NCBI GenBank assembly: GCA_024679955.1
Contig: JAILCQ010000035.1
Location: 1 to 47,433 of the forward strand
From: Bacillota bacterium
GTDB lineage: Bacteria; Bacillota; Dehalobacteriia; UBA4068
Reading direction: 5' to 3'
Length of the DNA stretch: 47,433 nt
Part shown: positions 1 to 9,198 of the stretch, in pieces
Numbering within the stretch: the stretch's first letter is position 1
How the letters are laid out: each line of letters starts with the position of its first letter
Translations under genes and position numbers: made by a program
The notes under the pieces: generated by a model
Seen by the model: only the letters and a program-made list of their open reading frames with translations
Database searches by the model: none
What the model was told of the DNA's origin: nothing

Positions 1-2
1 AC

Positions 3-1571
3 GGCGGCGCAGACGGAGACGCGCCCATGTACTATACGGTGAACGGTCAATGGACCTATACGCTGATCCATCAGGTCACCGTCCGCAACGACCGGAACAG
101 CGCCGCCAGAAACGTGGTATTGTCCATCCCGCTGACGGATGACAGCGTGCCGGTATATTTCCATCCGCTGCGGGGGCAATTGACGCCGTATCCGGATGCG
201 ATCGTCAGCGACGAACAGGAGCGCCGCTTCGCTATCTACAATATCAGCCGGCTGGAGCCTGGGGAAGAACGGACCTTTTATCAAAAATATGCGCTGAGCA
301 CCGACGCTTTGCGCTATCATATCGATTATACGGCTACGGTTTACGATTACGATCAGATCGCCCTTTTGTCCAATTATTTGCAGCCGGATGCATACAGCCA
401 AAGCGACGATTGGGAAATCAGCCAATACGTACAGAATGTGATCGGCCAGGAAACCAATCCCTATCTGATCGCCAAAATGCTTTATGCCGCCGTCAATTTG
501 TATGTGGATTATCAGGAAAGCGATTTGCCCCAGGACGCCAAATCGGTGTTGAACCGCCGCAGCGCCTATTGCGAGGGCTATGTGAATTTGCTGGTGGCTT
601 TGCTGCGGGCGGCGGGCATACCGGCCCGGGCGCAAAACGGTTACCTGTTTCAGCCGGAATCGCAAATCGTCGATTTGTATACCGAATCGGCTAACGATTG
701 GCTGCAGATCAACGCTTTACGCCATACCTGGCTGGAATTCTATTTGCCCCAGGCGGGCTGGCTGTTCTGCGATCCCAGCCAAATCTATACCTCCGTCATC
801 GACGGGGCCGTCAATAAATTCGTCAATTGGGATTTCTTCTGCCAAATCCCCGAGAACAGCCGTTATATCTTTTTCCGGCAAGGCAATGGGGCGGAGGATA
901 AAATCGAATGCTCTTCCCTGGGCAGCGAGGTAACGGTGAGCATCACCCCGTATTTGCTGTTCGGCAATCAAACCAGCGTGTTTAACGACGTGGCCGGACA
1001 CTGGGCGGAAAAGGCCATAGAATACGCGGCGGAAAAAGGCTATTTTGCCGGCGTAGGCGCCAATCTGTTCGCGCCGGAGCAAGGGGTCACCCGGGGCATG
1101 TTTGTTACCGTTTTGGGCAGGATGTACGAAGCCGGCGGCGGCGTCATTGAAGAAACCGGCCGGACCGCTTTGTTTACGGATGTGCGGCCAGAGGATTATT
1201 TTGCCAAGTACGTGTCCTGGGGCGTGGCCAAAGGCATACTGGAAGGCTACGGCAATGGGAAATTCGGCCCCCATGACGCCATAAACCGGCAGCAGATGGC
1301 GAAGATACTCTTTGCCTACCTGGACGATTATTATCGCAGCCGGGGGCAGGTTTTGCTTTACAGCGAAGACGCTGCCGGCATATTGGAAAGATACGGCGAC
1401 GCGGAAACCATCGACGATTGGGCCCAGCCCGGCGTGGCATTTTGTACCGAGTCCGGTTTGCTCACCGGTATGCCCGACGGTACGGTGGCTCCCCGAGGCA
1501 CAGCCACCCGGGCGCAGACCGCCGTCATCCTGCAAAGGATGGATGAATACCTGGCGGCCAATGCCGGATAA
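3..1571 (+). CDS. Transglutaminase-like SLH-domain surface protein (5'-truncated by window)
   Basis: The reading frame is open to the left edge (codons from base 3 encode G-G-A-D-G-D-A-P before the first Met at 27), so the true start and any signal peptide lie outside. Numbered from that Met, a transglutaminase-like core holds the probable triad: Cys in SAYCEGY near residue 181, His in RHTWLEF near 233, Asp in CDPS near 248. Three S-layer homology repeats follow (about 327-375, 385-435 and 455-510), the usual anchor to secondary cell-wall polymer. In the family the core can be a protease, a cross-linking enzyme or an inactive scaffold; the intact triad favours activity, but no substrate can be named. 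It runs toward the convergent spoIVA cluster and ends at a hairpin terminator. The SLH repeats resemble those of the giant protein at the right edge. Confidence 0.85.
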   Translation, partial: GGADGDAPMYYTVNGQWTYTLIHQVTVRNDRNSAARNVVLSIPLTDDSVPVYFHPLRGQLTPYPDAIVSDEQERRFAIYNISRLEPGEERTFYQKYALSTDALRYHIDYTATVYDYDQIALLSNYLQPDAYSQSDDWEISQYVQNVIGQETNPYLIAKMLYAAVNLYVDYQESDLPQDAKSVLNRRSAYCEGYVNLLVALLRAAGIPARAQNGYLFQPESQIVDLYTESANDWLQINALRHTWLEFYLPQAGWLFCDPSQIYTSVIDGAVNKFVNWDFFCQIPENSRYIFFRQGNGAEDKIECSSLGSEVTVSITPYLLFGNQTSVFNDVAGHWAEKAIEYAAEKGYFAGVGANLFAPEQGVTRGMFVTVLGRMYEAGGGVIEETGRTALFTDVRPEDYFAKYVSWGVAKGILEGYGNGKFGPHDAINRQQMAKILFAYLDDYYRSRGQVLLYSEDAAGILERYGDAETIDDWAQPGVAFCTESGLLTGMPDGTVAPRGTATRAQTAVILQRMDEYLAANAG

Positions 1572-1612
1572 ATGCCCGATAGAGTATAAAGAGTACAATT
1601 GGATGATACGGC

Positions 1613-1639
1613 AAAACCTGGCCTTGGGGCCAGGTTTTT
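1613..1639 (+). terminator. Rho-independent terminator of the SLH protein gene
   Basis: An 11-bp inverted repeat (AAAACCTGGCC / GGCCAGGTTTT) with a TTGG loop is followed by T residues, 42 bp after the stop codon. It also separates this gene from the convergent spoIVA. Confidence 0.8.
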
Positions 1640-1661
1640 CGCTTATGGCTTTTGAAAAAGG

Positions 1662-3140
1662 CTATATGATGATGAAAATCAGTCCGCCGCCGCTGTCATT
1701 GACGATCCGCTGCAGGGTTTCGGCCAATTTGGCCTGGGCATGCTCCGGCATGCGGGTCAATTTGCCGCTGATCTCTTCGGAAACCAAATCGTGAAGGGAT
1801 TTGCCGAAAATATTGGTGCTCCACAGCTTCTGCGGGTCGTCCTCAAATTCGTTCATGATATAGCGCACCAGTTCTTCGCATTGCTTTTCCGTGCCGATCA
1901 AGGGCGTCAGTTCCGCCGACACATTAGCGCGAATGATGTGATAACTGGGGGCGGAAGCCCGCAATTTCACGCCGAAATGCCCGCCTTGCTTGATCAGTTC
2001 CGGCTCTTCCAGATACATCTCATCCAATTGCGGGGTGACCACGCCGTAACCGTTTTCCAAAACCTCCGTCATGGCCGGGGCGATTTTTTCCCATTCCCGG
2101 GCTCCCCGGCCAAATTGGCGGATCACCCGCAATATGGTATGCTCTCCTTCCACCGGCATGCCGGCATATTCGCTGAGCACCTGGTAAAACAAGCCGCCGG
2201 CAGCGTCCACTTTGATGGAAGCCGCCCCCTGGCCCAGATCCAGATTGGACAAAGCGATATCGCCGGTGATTTCTTCGATCTGCAGATCCGTGAGCAATTG
2301 GCTGATATCCCGCACTTTGCTCACATTGGCCACGGATTGCCCCACCTGCCGTTCCAGCCTTTGCCGCAAGGCATGCTCCGCCGGCAGTTCTTCCACCCAC
2401 TGGGGCAGGGTGATGTGGATCTCGCTGACCGGGAATTCATACAAAGAGGCGTTGAGGATGTCCAGAATATCCTGATAATCCATATGCGGTACATCCACGG
2501 GCATGACCGACACCTGATACTGCTCGCTCAATTCCCGGGCCAGATCCAGGGCGGCGTCCTCGTCCGGATGGGCGCTGTTGAGGATGATCACAAAGGGTTT
2601 GCCCAATTCTTTCAGTTCGCTGACCACTCTTTGTTCCGCGGGAACAAAGTTCTCTCTGGGCAGATCGCCGAAACTGCCGTCGGCGGTCATGATCAGACCG
2701 ATGGTGCTGTGTTCGCTGATCACCTTGCGAGTACCCAGCTCGGCGGCTTCGTTGAAGGGGATCGGTTCGTCGAACCAAGGCGTGTTCACCATGCGCGGTT
2801 CATCCTCTTCCATAAAACCTAAGGCGTCCTCCACGCCGTATCCCACGCAATCCACAAGCCTTACCCGCATGCTGATCCCGTCGGCGACCGCCACGTCCAC
2901 GGCTTCGGCGGGGATAAATTTGGGTTCGCTGGTCATTATGGTGCGGCCGGCGCCGCTTTGCGGCGTTTCGTCCAAAGCCCGGCTGCGTTCATGGAAATCT
3001 TCTATATTGGAAAGGACCAATGTTTCCATGAACCGCTTGATGAAGGTCGATTTCCCGGTACGCACCGGTCCGACCACGCCTAAATAGATATCCCCCCCGG
3101 TTCTTTCGGAGACGTCTTTCAGAACATCAAAATTCTCCAC
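1662..3140 (-). CDS. spoIVA: Stage IV sporulation protein A (spore coat basement-layer ATPase)
   Basis: SpoIVA polymerises on the forespore outer membrane using ATP and forms the platform on which the spore coat assembles. The start chosen is a GTG at 3140, preceded by AAAGGGAGG at good spacing; it gives 492 residues, the usual family length. A longer frame reaching 3236 adds 32 non-homologous residues and has no ribosome binding site. The Walker A motif GPVRTGKST sits at residues 24-32, and the N-terminus (VENFDVLKDV, then RTGGDIYLG) is typical. The C-terminus ends in a hydrophobic run (GLIFIII), as in the family, where it serves oligomerisation and SpoVM-linked placement. It follows gpsA beyond a terminator, a gene order also known from Bacillus. 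A mother-cell sigma-E promoter is expected, but I could not fix one convincingly. Confidence 0.97.
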   Translation of the reverse strand: MENFDVLKDVSERTGGDIYLGVVGPVRTGKSTFIKRFMETLVLSNIEDFHERSRALDETPQSGAGRTIMTSEPKFIPAEAVDVAVADGISMRVRLVDCVGYGVEDALGFMEEDEPRMVNTPWFDEPIPFNEAAELGTRKVISEHSTIGLIMTADGSFGDLPRENFVPAEQRVVSELKELGKPFVIILNSAHPDEDAALDLARELSEQYQVSVMPVDVPHMDYQDILDILNASLYEFPVSEIHITLPQWVEELPAEHALRQRLERQVGQSVANVSKVRDISQLLTDLQIEEITGDIALSNLDLGQGAASIKVDAAGGLFYQVLSEYAGMPVEGEHTILRVIRQFGRGAREWEKIAPAMTEVLENGYGVVTPQLDEMYLEEPELIKQGGHFGVKLRASAPSYHIIRANVSAELTPLIGTEKQCEELVRYIMNEFEDDPQKLWSTNIFGKSLHDLVSEEISGKLTRMPEHAQAKLAETLQRIVNDSGGGLIFIII

Positions 3141-3195
3141 TCTTTTCCCTCCCTTTAAATGAAATAGATCAAGGCGAGCGCGGTTTTGCCAAAAG

Positions 3196-3224
3196 AAAAA
3201 GTATGGATACGCTCCATACTTTTT
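3196..3224 (-). terminator. Terminator of the DUF512-der-plsY-gpsA run
   Basis: A perfect 12-bp inverted repeat, AAAAAGTATGGA / TCCATACTTTTT with a 5-nt loop, ends on the minus strand in TTTTTCTTTT. It lies between gpsA and spoIVA and implies that spoIVA has its own promoter. Confidence 0.75.
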
Positions 3225-3313
3225 ATGTTTGGTCATTGGTTTTTATGTATCTGTGAAAAAATATTTTTGCCGCCGTTCTATCGTGAAGAGGGTAAAAGGG
3301 CAAGGGGAAACGC

Positions 3314-4309
3314 TTACAGACGGCTCCCTTCCTGGGTCCGGGCCCGGGTCATCAGCGCCCACATGGCTTCTTGCGGGCTGCGGCCGTGATAAAGCAATTG
3401 GTATACCTGTTCCGTAATGGGCATTTCTACCTGATGGCGTTTGGCCAGTTTGTAGGTGGATTCCGTGGCGTATACCCCTTCCACCACCATGCACATGTCT
3501 TCCACCACCTGGTTCCAGGGCCGTCCCAAGCCGATCTCCCGGCCGGCCCGGTAATTGCGGCTGTGACGGGAGGTGCAGGTGACCACCAGATCGCCGATAC
3601 CTGCCAAACCGGCGAAGGTTGCCGGATTGGCGCCCATGGCCACGCCCAGGCGGGTGATCTCCGCCAGGCCTCTGGTGATCAAGGCGGCTTTGGCGTTATC
3701 GCCCAAAGCCAGGCCGTCTACGATACCGGCGCCCAGGGCGATGATGTTTTTCACCGCGCCGCCCACTTCCACGCCGATGATATCGTTATTGGTATACACC
3801 CGGAAGAAAGAATTCATAAATACGTCCTGCACCAATTGGAGGGTAGAGGGGTCTGAACCGGCCACCACCACCGTGGTAGGCAGTTTGCGGGCCACTTCTT
3901 CCGCATGGCTGGGGCCGGAAATGGTGACGCAGGGATGATCGGGCAAAACTTCCTGAATCACCTGGGACAAACGTTTTTGCCCTTCCGGATAAAAGCCTTT
4001 GGCGGCGTTTACCAAAACCGTTTCCGGTTTGATATAGGGCTGCGCCTGTTCCGCTACGGAACGGATGGCGGTGGAGGGAACGGCGAACAGCACCATGTCG
4101 GCGCTGGCCACCCCGGAGATATGATTGGAGATCAGCAGATCGGTGGGCAAAGGCACCCCCGGCATAAAAATGCGGTTTTCCCCGTCCCGGAGCATTTCAT
4201 CCACATGATTGGCGTCCCAATCCCATACGCTGACATTATGCCCGTTTTGATACAGCAATAGGGCTAAAGCCGTGCCCCAGCTGCCTGCGCCTAAGACTTT
4301 GATTCGCAT
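3314..4309 (-). CDS. gpsA: Glycerol-3-phosphate dehydrogenase [NAD(P)+]
   Basis: This cytoplasmic enzyme reduces dihydroxyacetone phosphate to sn-glycerol-3-phosphate, the backbone for phospholipids. The 331 residues match the usual length. The N-terminal Rossmann motif GAGSWGTALA is at residues 7-16, GPSHAEE follows in mid-protein, and the C-terminal helical domain has the conserved KNIIALGAGIVDGL segment (substrate-site Lys) and NYRAGREIG. AGGGGG lies 8 nt before the ATG. It is directly downstream of plsY, so donor synthesis and the first acylation step are encoded together. Confidence 0.97.
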   Translation of the reverse strand: MRIKVLGAGSWGTALALLLYQNGHNVSVWDWDANHVDEMLRDGENRIFMPGVPLPTDLLISNHISGVASADMVLFAVPSTAIRSVAEQAQPYIKPETVLVNAAKGFYPEGQKRLSQVIQEVLPDHPCVTISGPSHAEEVARKLPTTVVVAGSDPSTLQLVQDVFMNSFFRVYTNNDIIGVEVGGAVKNIIALGAGIVDGLALGDNAKAALITRGLAEITRLGVAMGANPATFAGLAGIGDLVVTCTSRHSRNYRAGREIGLGRPWNQVVEDMCMVVEGVYATESTYKLAKRHQVEMPITEQVYQLLYHGRSPQEAMWALMTRARTQEGSRL

Positions 4310-4356
4310 AAACGATTCCCCCTAAATAGAATGATACGGGTAAAAACACGGCGTTC

Positions 4357-4947
4357 CTACTTGCGAAAAGATTTGCTTTCCGTGCCGTTTTTGATATTGC
4401 GGAAATTGCTTCTGTGTTTCCAGATGACCAGCAAAACGACGGCCAGGATGATGATGTTCACCACGAACGAGTGATGGCCGCAGAGATAACAGATCCACAG
4501 AGCCACCCCGCCCACGCAGGAGCCCAGGGATACGTAGCCGGTGAGGAGCAGCGTTAGGAACCAGATGGCGAAGGTGATCAGCGCGCCCAGCGGCGTTAGC
4601 ACAAAAGACATGCCGATGGTGGTGGCCACGCCTTTTCCCCCCTTAAACTTGAGCCACACCGGAAACATATGGCCGATCACGGCTATAGCGCCGGCGGCCG
4701 CCGCCATATTCTCGCCGCCCAGTTTTAAGCCGATCAGAGTAGGGATGGCCCCTTTCAAGGAGTCGATCAGAAACACCAATATGCCGGTCTTTTTGCCCGC
4801 CGCCCGCACCGTGTTGGTGCTGCCCACATTGCCGGAGCCGAATTGGCGGATATCGATGCCCCGGGAAAGCTTTACCAAAAGATAAGCGGAGGGTATGGAA
4901 CCCAGCAGATAAGCGCCGGTTAGCAGCGCAAGCCATTGCCAAAACAT
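4357..4947 (-). CDS. plsY: Acyl-phosphate:glycerol-3-phosphate acyltransferase PlsY
   Basis: This integral membrane enzyme transfers an acyl group from acyl-phosphate to glycerol-3-phosphate, giving lysophosphatidic acid. The 196-residue hydrophobic protein shows the three conserved family motifs: GSIPSAYL near residue 16, GSGNVGSTN near 37 and GGKGVATT near 103. Multiple membrane helices are evident. AAGGTG precedes the ATG. It sits between der and gpsA in a minus-strand run. PlsX is not in the window. Confidence 0.96.
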   Translation of the reverse strand: MFWQWLALLTGAYLLGSIPSAYLLVKLSRGIDIRQFGSGNVGSTNTVRAAGKKTGILVFLIDSLKGAIPTLIGLKLGGENMAAAAGAIAVIGHMFPVWLKFKGGKGVATTIGMSFVLTPLGALITFAIWFLTLLLTGYVSLGSCVGGVALWICYLCGHHSFVVNIIILAVVLLVIWKHRSNFRNIKNGTESKSFRK

Positions 4948-4983
4948 AGAGAATCACCTTTTTTGCTTAGATTTGCGGCCGGT

Positions 4984-6324
4984 TTAAGCCAGAGGGTCTT
5001 TGTCCCGTTTGCGCCAGATCAGGGAAATGGGCGTTCCGGCAAAGCCAAAGGCCTCGCGGATCTTGTTTTCCAGATAGCGGGCATAGGAAAAATGCATCAT
5101 TTCCGGCTCGTTTAAAAAGATCACCAGCTTCGGCGGTTTCACCCCCACCTGGGTGCCGTAGAGGATTTTCAGGCGCTTGCCTTTGTCGGTAGGGGGCGAA
5201 TTCAAGGCCACCGCTTCCCGCAGCAGCTCGTTGAAGGCGGCGGTGCCGATGCGCCGGCTGGCCTGTTCGGATATGAAATCCGCCAAAGGCAGGATACGGT
5301 CGCAGCGTTGCCCGGTTTTTGCCGAGACGAACAGGGTCAATGCATAGGAAGCGAAACCCAGCTGTTCTTTGATGTCTTTTTCAAATTTATTCATGGATTT
5401 GCCGTCTTTTTCCGGCAGATCCCATTTGTTTACCAAAATCAGCAGGCCTTTGCCCTCCTCGTGGGCATAGCCGGCGATGCGTTTGTCCTGGTCGGTGATG
5501 CCGCTTACCGCATCCAGAACCAGAATGGCCACGTCGGCCCGGCGCAGGGCGTTCAGCGCCCTGGCCATACTGTAGTATTCCGCCGGTTCGTTGATTTTGG
5601 GCTTATGCCGCATGCCGGCGGTATCGATGATCAAATATTCCCTGCCATCTTTGCACAGTTTGGTATCGATGGCGTCCCGGGTGGTGCCGGGCATATCGGA
5701 AACGATGACCCTTTCCTGGCCCAGTAAACGGTTGACCAGGGAACTTTTTCCCACATTGGGACGGCCGATAAAGGCGATTTTGACTACGTCCCCTTCGTCT
5801 TCGTCGTCGCCGGCAGGCGGGAAATGGGCGATCACTTCGTCCAGCAGATCGCCGATATTCAGGGCTTGTCCGGCGGAAACGGGGATCGGTTCCCCCAGGC
5901 CCAGGGTATAAAAGTCGTAAACCGGCAGCAGATCCTCGTCGCTGTTGAAATGATCGGTTTTGTTCACCGCCAAAACCACCGGTTTGCCGCTTTTGCGCAG
6001 CAAATCGGCCACGTCGATGTCTTCCGCGGTCACGCCCGCCTGAAAATCAACGACGAAAATGATCACCTGCGCTTCTTCGATGGCCAGCTCCGCCTGTTGC
6101 TTGACTTTGCCGTATATATAGCCTTCCGCGTCGGTGAATTTGATGCCGCCGGTATCGATCAGCGTGAAGGGACGGTTCAGCCATTCTCCGTCCCGATACA
6201 GACGGTCCCGGGTAATGCCCGGCGTATCCTCCACGATGGCCTGGCGGTCGCCGATGATGCGGTTGAACAATGTGGATTTGCCGACATTTTCCCGGCCGAC
6301 AATGGCGACGATAGGTTTAGACAT
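4984..6324 (-). CDS. der: Ribosome-assembly GTPase Der (EngA)
   Basis: Der is an essential GTPase acting in 50S ribosomal subunit maturation. It shows two tandem G domains: the first has GRENVGKST near residue 10, DTGG and NKTD; the second has GRPNVGKSS near 186, DTAG and NKWD. A C-terminal KH-like domain follows, containing the KPPKLVIFLN segment. The 446 residues match the family. A strong AAGGAG lies before the ATG. Only 17 bp separate it from the upstream DUF512 gene, suggesting co-transcription. Confidence 0.97.
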   Translation of the reverse strand: MSKPIVAIVGRENVGKSTLFNRIIGDRQAIVEDTPGITRDRLYRDGEWLNRPFTLIDTGGIKFTDAEGYIYGKVKQQAELAIEEAQVIIFVVDFQAGVTAEDIDVADLLRKSGKPVVLAVNKTDHFNSDEDLLPVYDFYTLGLGEPIPVSAGQALNIGDLLDEVIAHFPPAGDDEDEGDVVKIAFIGRPNVGKSSLVNRLLGQERVIVSDMPGTTRDAIDTKLCKDGREYLIIDTAGMRHKPKINEPAEYYSMARALNALRRADVAILVLDAVSGITDQDKRIAGYAHEEGKGLLILVNKWDLPEKDGKSMNKFEKDIKEQLGFASYALTLFVSAKTGQRCDRILPLADFISEQASRRIGTAAFNELLREAVALNSPPTDKGKRLKILYGTQVGVKPPKLVIFLNEPEMMHFSYARYLENKIREAFGFAGTPISLIWRKRDKDPLA

Positions 6325-6341
6325 AAGCGCTCCTTCACAAT

Positions 6342-7655
6342 TTAAAGTGTCGGCTGCCTGCCGCTCAGCGCGGCGATCAGGGCGGCGGCGTTGGGCTCGG
6401 TGATATCGATTCTGCAGCCCAGCCGGCCGGCGACCTGCGAGGCGGTCAAATCATCCAGAAACAGTTCGCTGTCAAATTTGAACATATTGGACGGTAGCAG
6501 CAAGCGCCGGTATTGACCGGGGCGGATCGACTGCAGCAGGCAAGAGCCGCTGAGCAGGCCGGTGGCCGTCGTCCGCGGCCCGTAAAAGCTGTTTTCCACC
6601 GTGTGCAGATGCAGGCCCGCGTTTCCCGGGGACGTCAGCAGCGGCTGCAGCAAAGGTTCCAGCACCGCCGCGCCGTTGACGCCGGTGACCACGGCGGTTT
6701 TTTCTTCCAAGGGAAGGGTTGGAGGAAGCAGATGCGACAGCTCCCGCCATTGCTGCCGGAACAGGGCTGCCATGCCCACGCCGTTTTCCAGCTGGGGAAA
6801 TTCGCCGTAACCGGCGGCTTCGGGGAAAGGCAGACCGGCTTTGACATACAGCTCGTCGGCGGCATATACGAAAGCCTCTCCCAATTCCCGGAGGCAACGC
6901 CGTTGTATAGTTTCGATTTGCGACAAAAGTTTACCTGCTTCCGCCGGGGAATAAAGTCGCAGGCGGGGATTGGTTTGGTATTTGGTCAGACCCACCGGCA
7001 CCACGGCTGTGGAGGCCACGCCGGGATAGAGGCCGATCAAATCGTTGATGGTTTTTTCCAGGGCCGGCCCGTCGTTGATATCCGGACAAAGGACGATTTG
7101 GCAATGGATGCGGCAGCCGTAGCCGGTCAACCGGCGCAATATGGGCAAAATGGCGGCGTCCTTCTTAAAGCCCAATAGCTCTTGCCGCAGTTTAGGATCG
7201 GTGCTGTGCACGGATATATACAGCGGGCTGAGTTTTAAATCTTGTATGCGTTGAAAATCCGCCTCTTTGAGATTGGTGGCGGTGATAAAATTCCCTTCCA
7301 GGAAAGACATGCGGTAGTCATCGTCCTTCAGCAGCAGGGAAGGACGGGGATGGGGCTGCAATTGATCGATAAAACAAAACAGGCAATGATTGGCGCAGGT
7401 ACGGATGCCGTCGAACACGTCGGATGCGAAAATCAAGCCCACGGGTTCGTCATAGTCCTTTTCGATCTCAAAAATCGCCGTTTCGCCGTCAGCCGATTGT
7501 ACGGTCAATTCCAGATATTCCTCGGCGCATAGAAAGTCATAGTCGATGATATCCTTTACCGTTTGACCGTTGATTTGCAGCAGAACGTCTCCGGGCTGCA
7601 ATTGCAGCTCTTCGGCAATGCTATGCGGCATAATGCCGCTGATTTTCCCCCCCAT
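6342..7655 (-). CDS. DUF512 family PDZ / radical-SAM-like protein
   Basis: This 437-residue protein has an N-terminal PDZ-like segment (about 1-60, QLQPGDVLLQINGQ), a cysteine cluster CANHCLFCF near residue 94 that fits a CxxxCxxC [4Fe-4S] radical-SAM centre, and the C-terminal DUF512 region. The family is common in Clostridia next to der, as here. Its substrate is unestablished, so I assign none. AAGGAGGG precedes the ATG. The C-terminal segment containing LLLPSNMFKFDSELFLDD is typical of the family. Confidence 0.9.
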   Translation of the reverse strand: MGGKISGIMPHSIAEELQLQPGDVLLQINGQTVKDIIDYDFLCAEEYLELTVQSADGETAIFEIEKDYDEPVGLIFASDVFDGIRTCANHCLFCFIDQLQPHPRPSLLLKDDDYRMSFLEGNFITATNLKEADFQRIQDLKLSPLYISVHSTDPKLRQELLGFKKDAAILPILRRLTGYGCRIHCQIVLCPDINDGPALEKTINDLIGLYPGVASTAVVPVGLTKYQTNPRLRLYSPAEAGKLLSQIETIQRRCLRELGEAFVYAADELYVKAGLPFPEAAGYGEFPQLENGVGMAALFRQQWRELSHLLPPTLPLEEKTAVVTGVNGAAVLEPLLQPLLTSPGNAGLHLHTVENSFYGPRTTATGLLSGSCLLQSIRPGQYRRLLLPSNMFKFDSELFLDDLTASQVAGRLGCRIDITEPNAAALIAALSGRQPTL

Positions 7656-7669
7656 GTTCCCTCCTTACG

Positions 7670-7697
7670 AAAAAAGCCCGGCAAAAAAGCCGGGCTT
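7670..7697 (-). terminator. Terminator of the tRNA gene
   Basis: Inverted repeat AAAGCCCGGC / GCCGGGCTTT with a six-base loop, followed on the minus strand by TTTTTT. It begins immediately after the encoded CCA, so the tRNA transcript ends here and the downstream DUF512 gene probably has another start. Confidence 0.85.
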
Positions 7698-7773
7698 TGG
7701 TGGGCCCTACTGGATTCGAACCAGTGACCGACCGGTTATGAGCCGGGAGCTCTACCAACTGAGCTAAGGGCCC
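7698..7773 (-). tRNA. tRNA with CAU anticodon, probably tRNA-Ile(CAU) (lysidine type); elongator tRNA-Met possible
   Basis: A complete cloverleaf can be folded: 7-bp acceptor GGGCCCT/AGGGCCC, D arm with AGTTGGTA, anticodon stem CCGG/CCGG with loop CTCATAA, T arm ACTGG-TTCGAAT-CCAGT, discriminator A and an encoded CCA. The anticodon is CAT. The C4-G69 and C5-G68 pairs are recognition features for TilS, the enzyme that makes lysidine in AUA-reading tRNA-Ile, and the overall sequence resembles such tRNAs. Initiator identity is unlikely because the acceptor is fully paired and the three G-C pairs at the base of the anticodon stem are absent. Met versus Ile is not settled. Confidence 0.93.
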
Positions 7774-7793
7774 TTCCTATTGCCACAACTGTA

Positions 7794-7822
7794 ATTATAC
7801 TTGATTTATTTTATCGGGTCAA
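7794..7822 (-). promoter_or_regulatory. Sigma-A promoter of the tRNA gene
   Basis: TTGACC at 7817-7822 and TATAAT at 7794-7799 are separated by exactly 17 bp; the expected start falls a few bases upstream of the tRNA. Confidence 0.8.
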
Positions 7823-8009
7823 GGGAAAAAATTCGTCCCCGCCGGGCGGCGCATAGGCGCCGGCATGCCCCGGAAAGGCCCGGATTTGCCAAAAGGTGCG
7901 GATGATCGGCGGCTTTCCGGCGTTCGCTTGGGGCTTGCCGCTAACTTGATCAAAACGGGCCGGGGAGGAGGCGCTTGGGCCGCCGGCCGCAGTCCGGGGG
8001 CTTTATGAC
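7823..8009. other. Intergenic segment with no recognised gene
   Basis: This GC-rich stretch lies between the tRNA promoter and the rpoD terminator. Short open frames exist on both strands, but none has a ribosome binding site or recognisable content. I see no repeat or RNA motif. Confidence 0.5.
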
Positions 8010-8047
8010 AAAAAAGCAAACCGTAGGAAAGAAACGGTTTGCTTTTT
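8010..8047 (-). terminator. Terminator of the dnaG-rpoD operon
   Basis: Inverted repeat AAAAAGCAAACCG / CGGTTTGCTTTTT with an 11-nt loop, about 30 bp after the rpoD stop and followed by T residues on the minus strand. Confidence 0.85.
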
Positions 8048-8079
8048 GTGTCTATTGGATATGGAAGATGCTTTTTGGT

Positions 8080-9177
8080 TCAGTCCAGATAGTCTTTCAG
8101 CTTTTTGCTGCGGCTGGGATGGCGCAGCTTGCGCAGGGCTTTGGCTTCGATCTGCCGTATCCTTTCCCGGGTGACGCCGAAGACCTGTCCCACTTCTTCC
8201 AGGGTGCGGGTACGTCCGTCTTCCAGGCCGAAGCGCAATTGCAGCACTTTTTTCTCCCGGGGGGTCAAGGTGCCCAAAACGTCTTCCAGCTGTTCCCTCA
8301 GCAGGAAAAAGGAGGCGGCTTCCGCCGGGGCCAGAGCTTCCTCATCCTCGATAAAATCGCCCAGATGGCTGTCTTCCTCTTCGCCGATGGGGGTTTCCAG
8401 AGAAACCGGCTCCTGGGAGATTTTCAGTATCTCCCGCACTCTCTCCACGGAAATCTCCATCTCCGCGGCGATTTCTTCCGGCGTGGGGTCACGGCCCAAT
8501 TCCTGTATCAGTTGTCTTTGGATGCGGATCAGTTTATTGATGGTTTCCACCATGTGCACGGGAATACGAATGGTTCTGGCCTGATCGGCGATGGCTCTGG
8601 TAATGGCCTGGCGAATCCACCAGGTGGCGTAGGTGCTGAATTTATAGCCTTTGTGATAGTCGAATTTTTCCACGGCTTTGATCAGGCCCAAATTGCCTTC
8701 CTGGATCAAATCCAAAAACAGCATGCCGCGGCCAACGTAGCGTTTGGCGATGCTGACCACCAGGCGCAAATTGGCTTCGGCCAGGCGGCGTTTGGCTTCT
8801 TCGCTGCCTTCTTCCATTTGTTTGGCGTACAGCACTTCTTCATCAGCGGTCAGCAGAGGTACGCGGCCGATTTCTTTGAGGTACATTCTTACCGGATCGT
8901 CGATGGCGATGCCTTCCGGAACGGACAGGTCTATTTCCAAAGGTTCCACCACGGGCAATACTTCCGTATCGTCCGGGTCGGTCAGCGCTTCCATGACAAT
9001 ATCGGCCGAGCCGACTTCGATACCGGCTTGCGCCAATTGTTCATAGATTTCGTCGATTTGTTCCGGCGTTAAGTCAAGCTCGTTTAAGGCGTCCATAATA
9101 TCCGTATAGGAAATAAACCCTTTTGGTTTGGCCCCGTCAATGAGCTTTTTAACGATTTCCTCCTTGGTGCGTTCCAA
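8080..9177 (-). CDS. rpoD: Housekeeping RNA polymerase sigma factor (sigma-A / RpoD)
   Basis: The 365-residue primary sigma factor has region 1.1 at the N-terminus, region 1.2 ([11 protein letters not shown]), region 2 with the -10-reading block ([14 protein letters not shown]), region 3 and region 4 with the -35-reading helix ([18 protein letters not shown]). The start appears to be a TTG at 9177, with GCGAGG upstream; no in-frame ATG gives a full region 1.1. It follows dnaG by 21 bp, the classic macromolecular-synthesis arrangement, and ends at a strong terminator. Confidence 0.98.
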   Translation of the reverse strand: MERTKEEIVKKLIDGAKPKGFISYTDIMDALNELDLTPEQIDEIYEQLAQAGIEVGSADIVMEALTDPDDTEVLPVVEPLEIDLSVPEGIAIDDPVRMYLKEIGRVPLLTADEEVLYAKQMEEGSEEAKRRLAEANLRLVVSIAKRYVGRGMLFLDLIQEGNLGLIKAVEKFDYHKGYKFSTYATWWIRQAITRAIADQARTIRIPVHMVETINKLIRIQRQLIQELGRDPTPEEIAAEMEISVERVREILKISQEPVSLETPIGEEEDSHLGDFIEDEEALAPAEAASFFLLREQLEDVLGTLTPREKKVLQLRFGLEDGRTRTLEEVGQVFGVTRERIRQIEAKALRKLRHPSRSKKLKDYLD

Positions 9178-9198
9178 TGGTCAATCCTCGCTTTCGCA

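Noticed and set aside
3140-3236. spoIVA starting at 3236
   Set aside because: It would run through the gpsA terminator hairpin and add non-homologous residues; the GTG at 3140 has a strong ribosome binding site and gives 492 residues.
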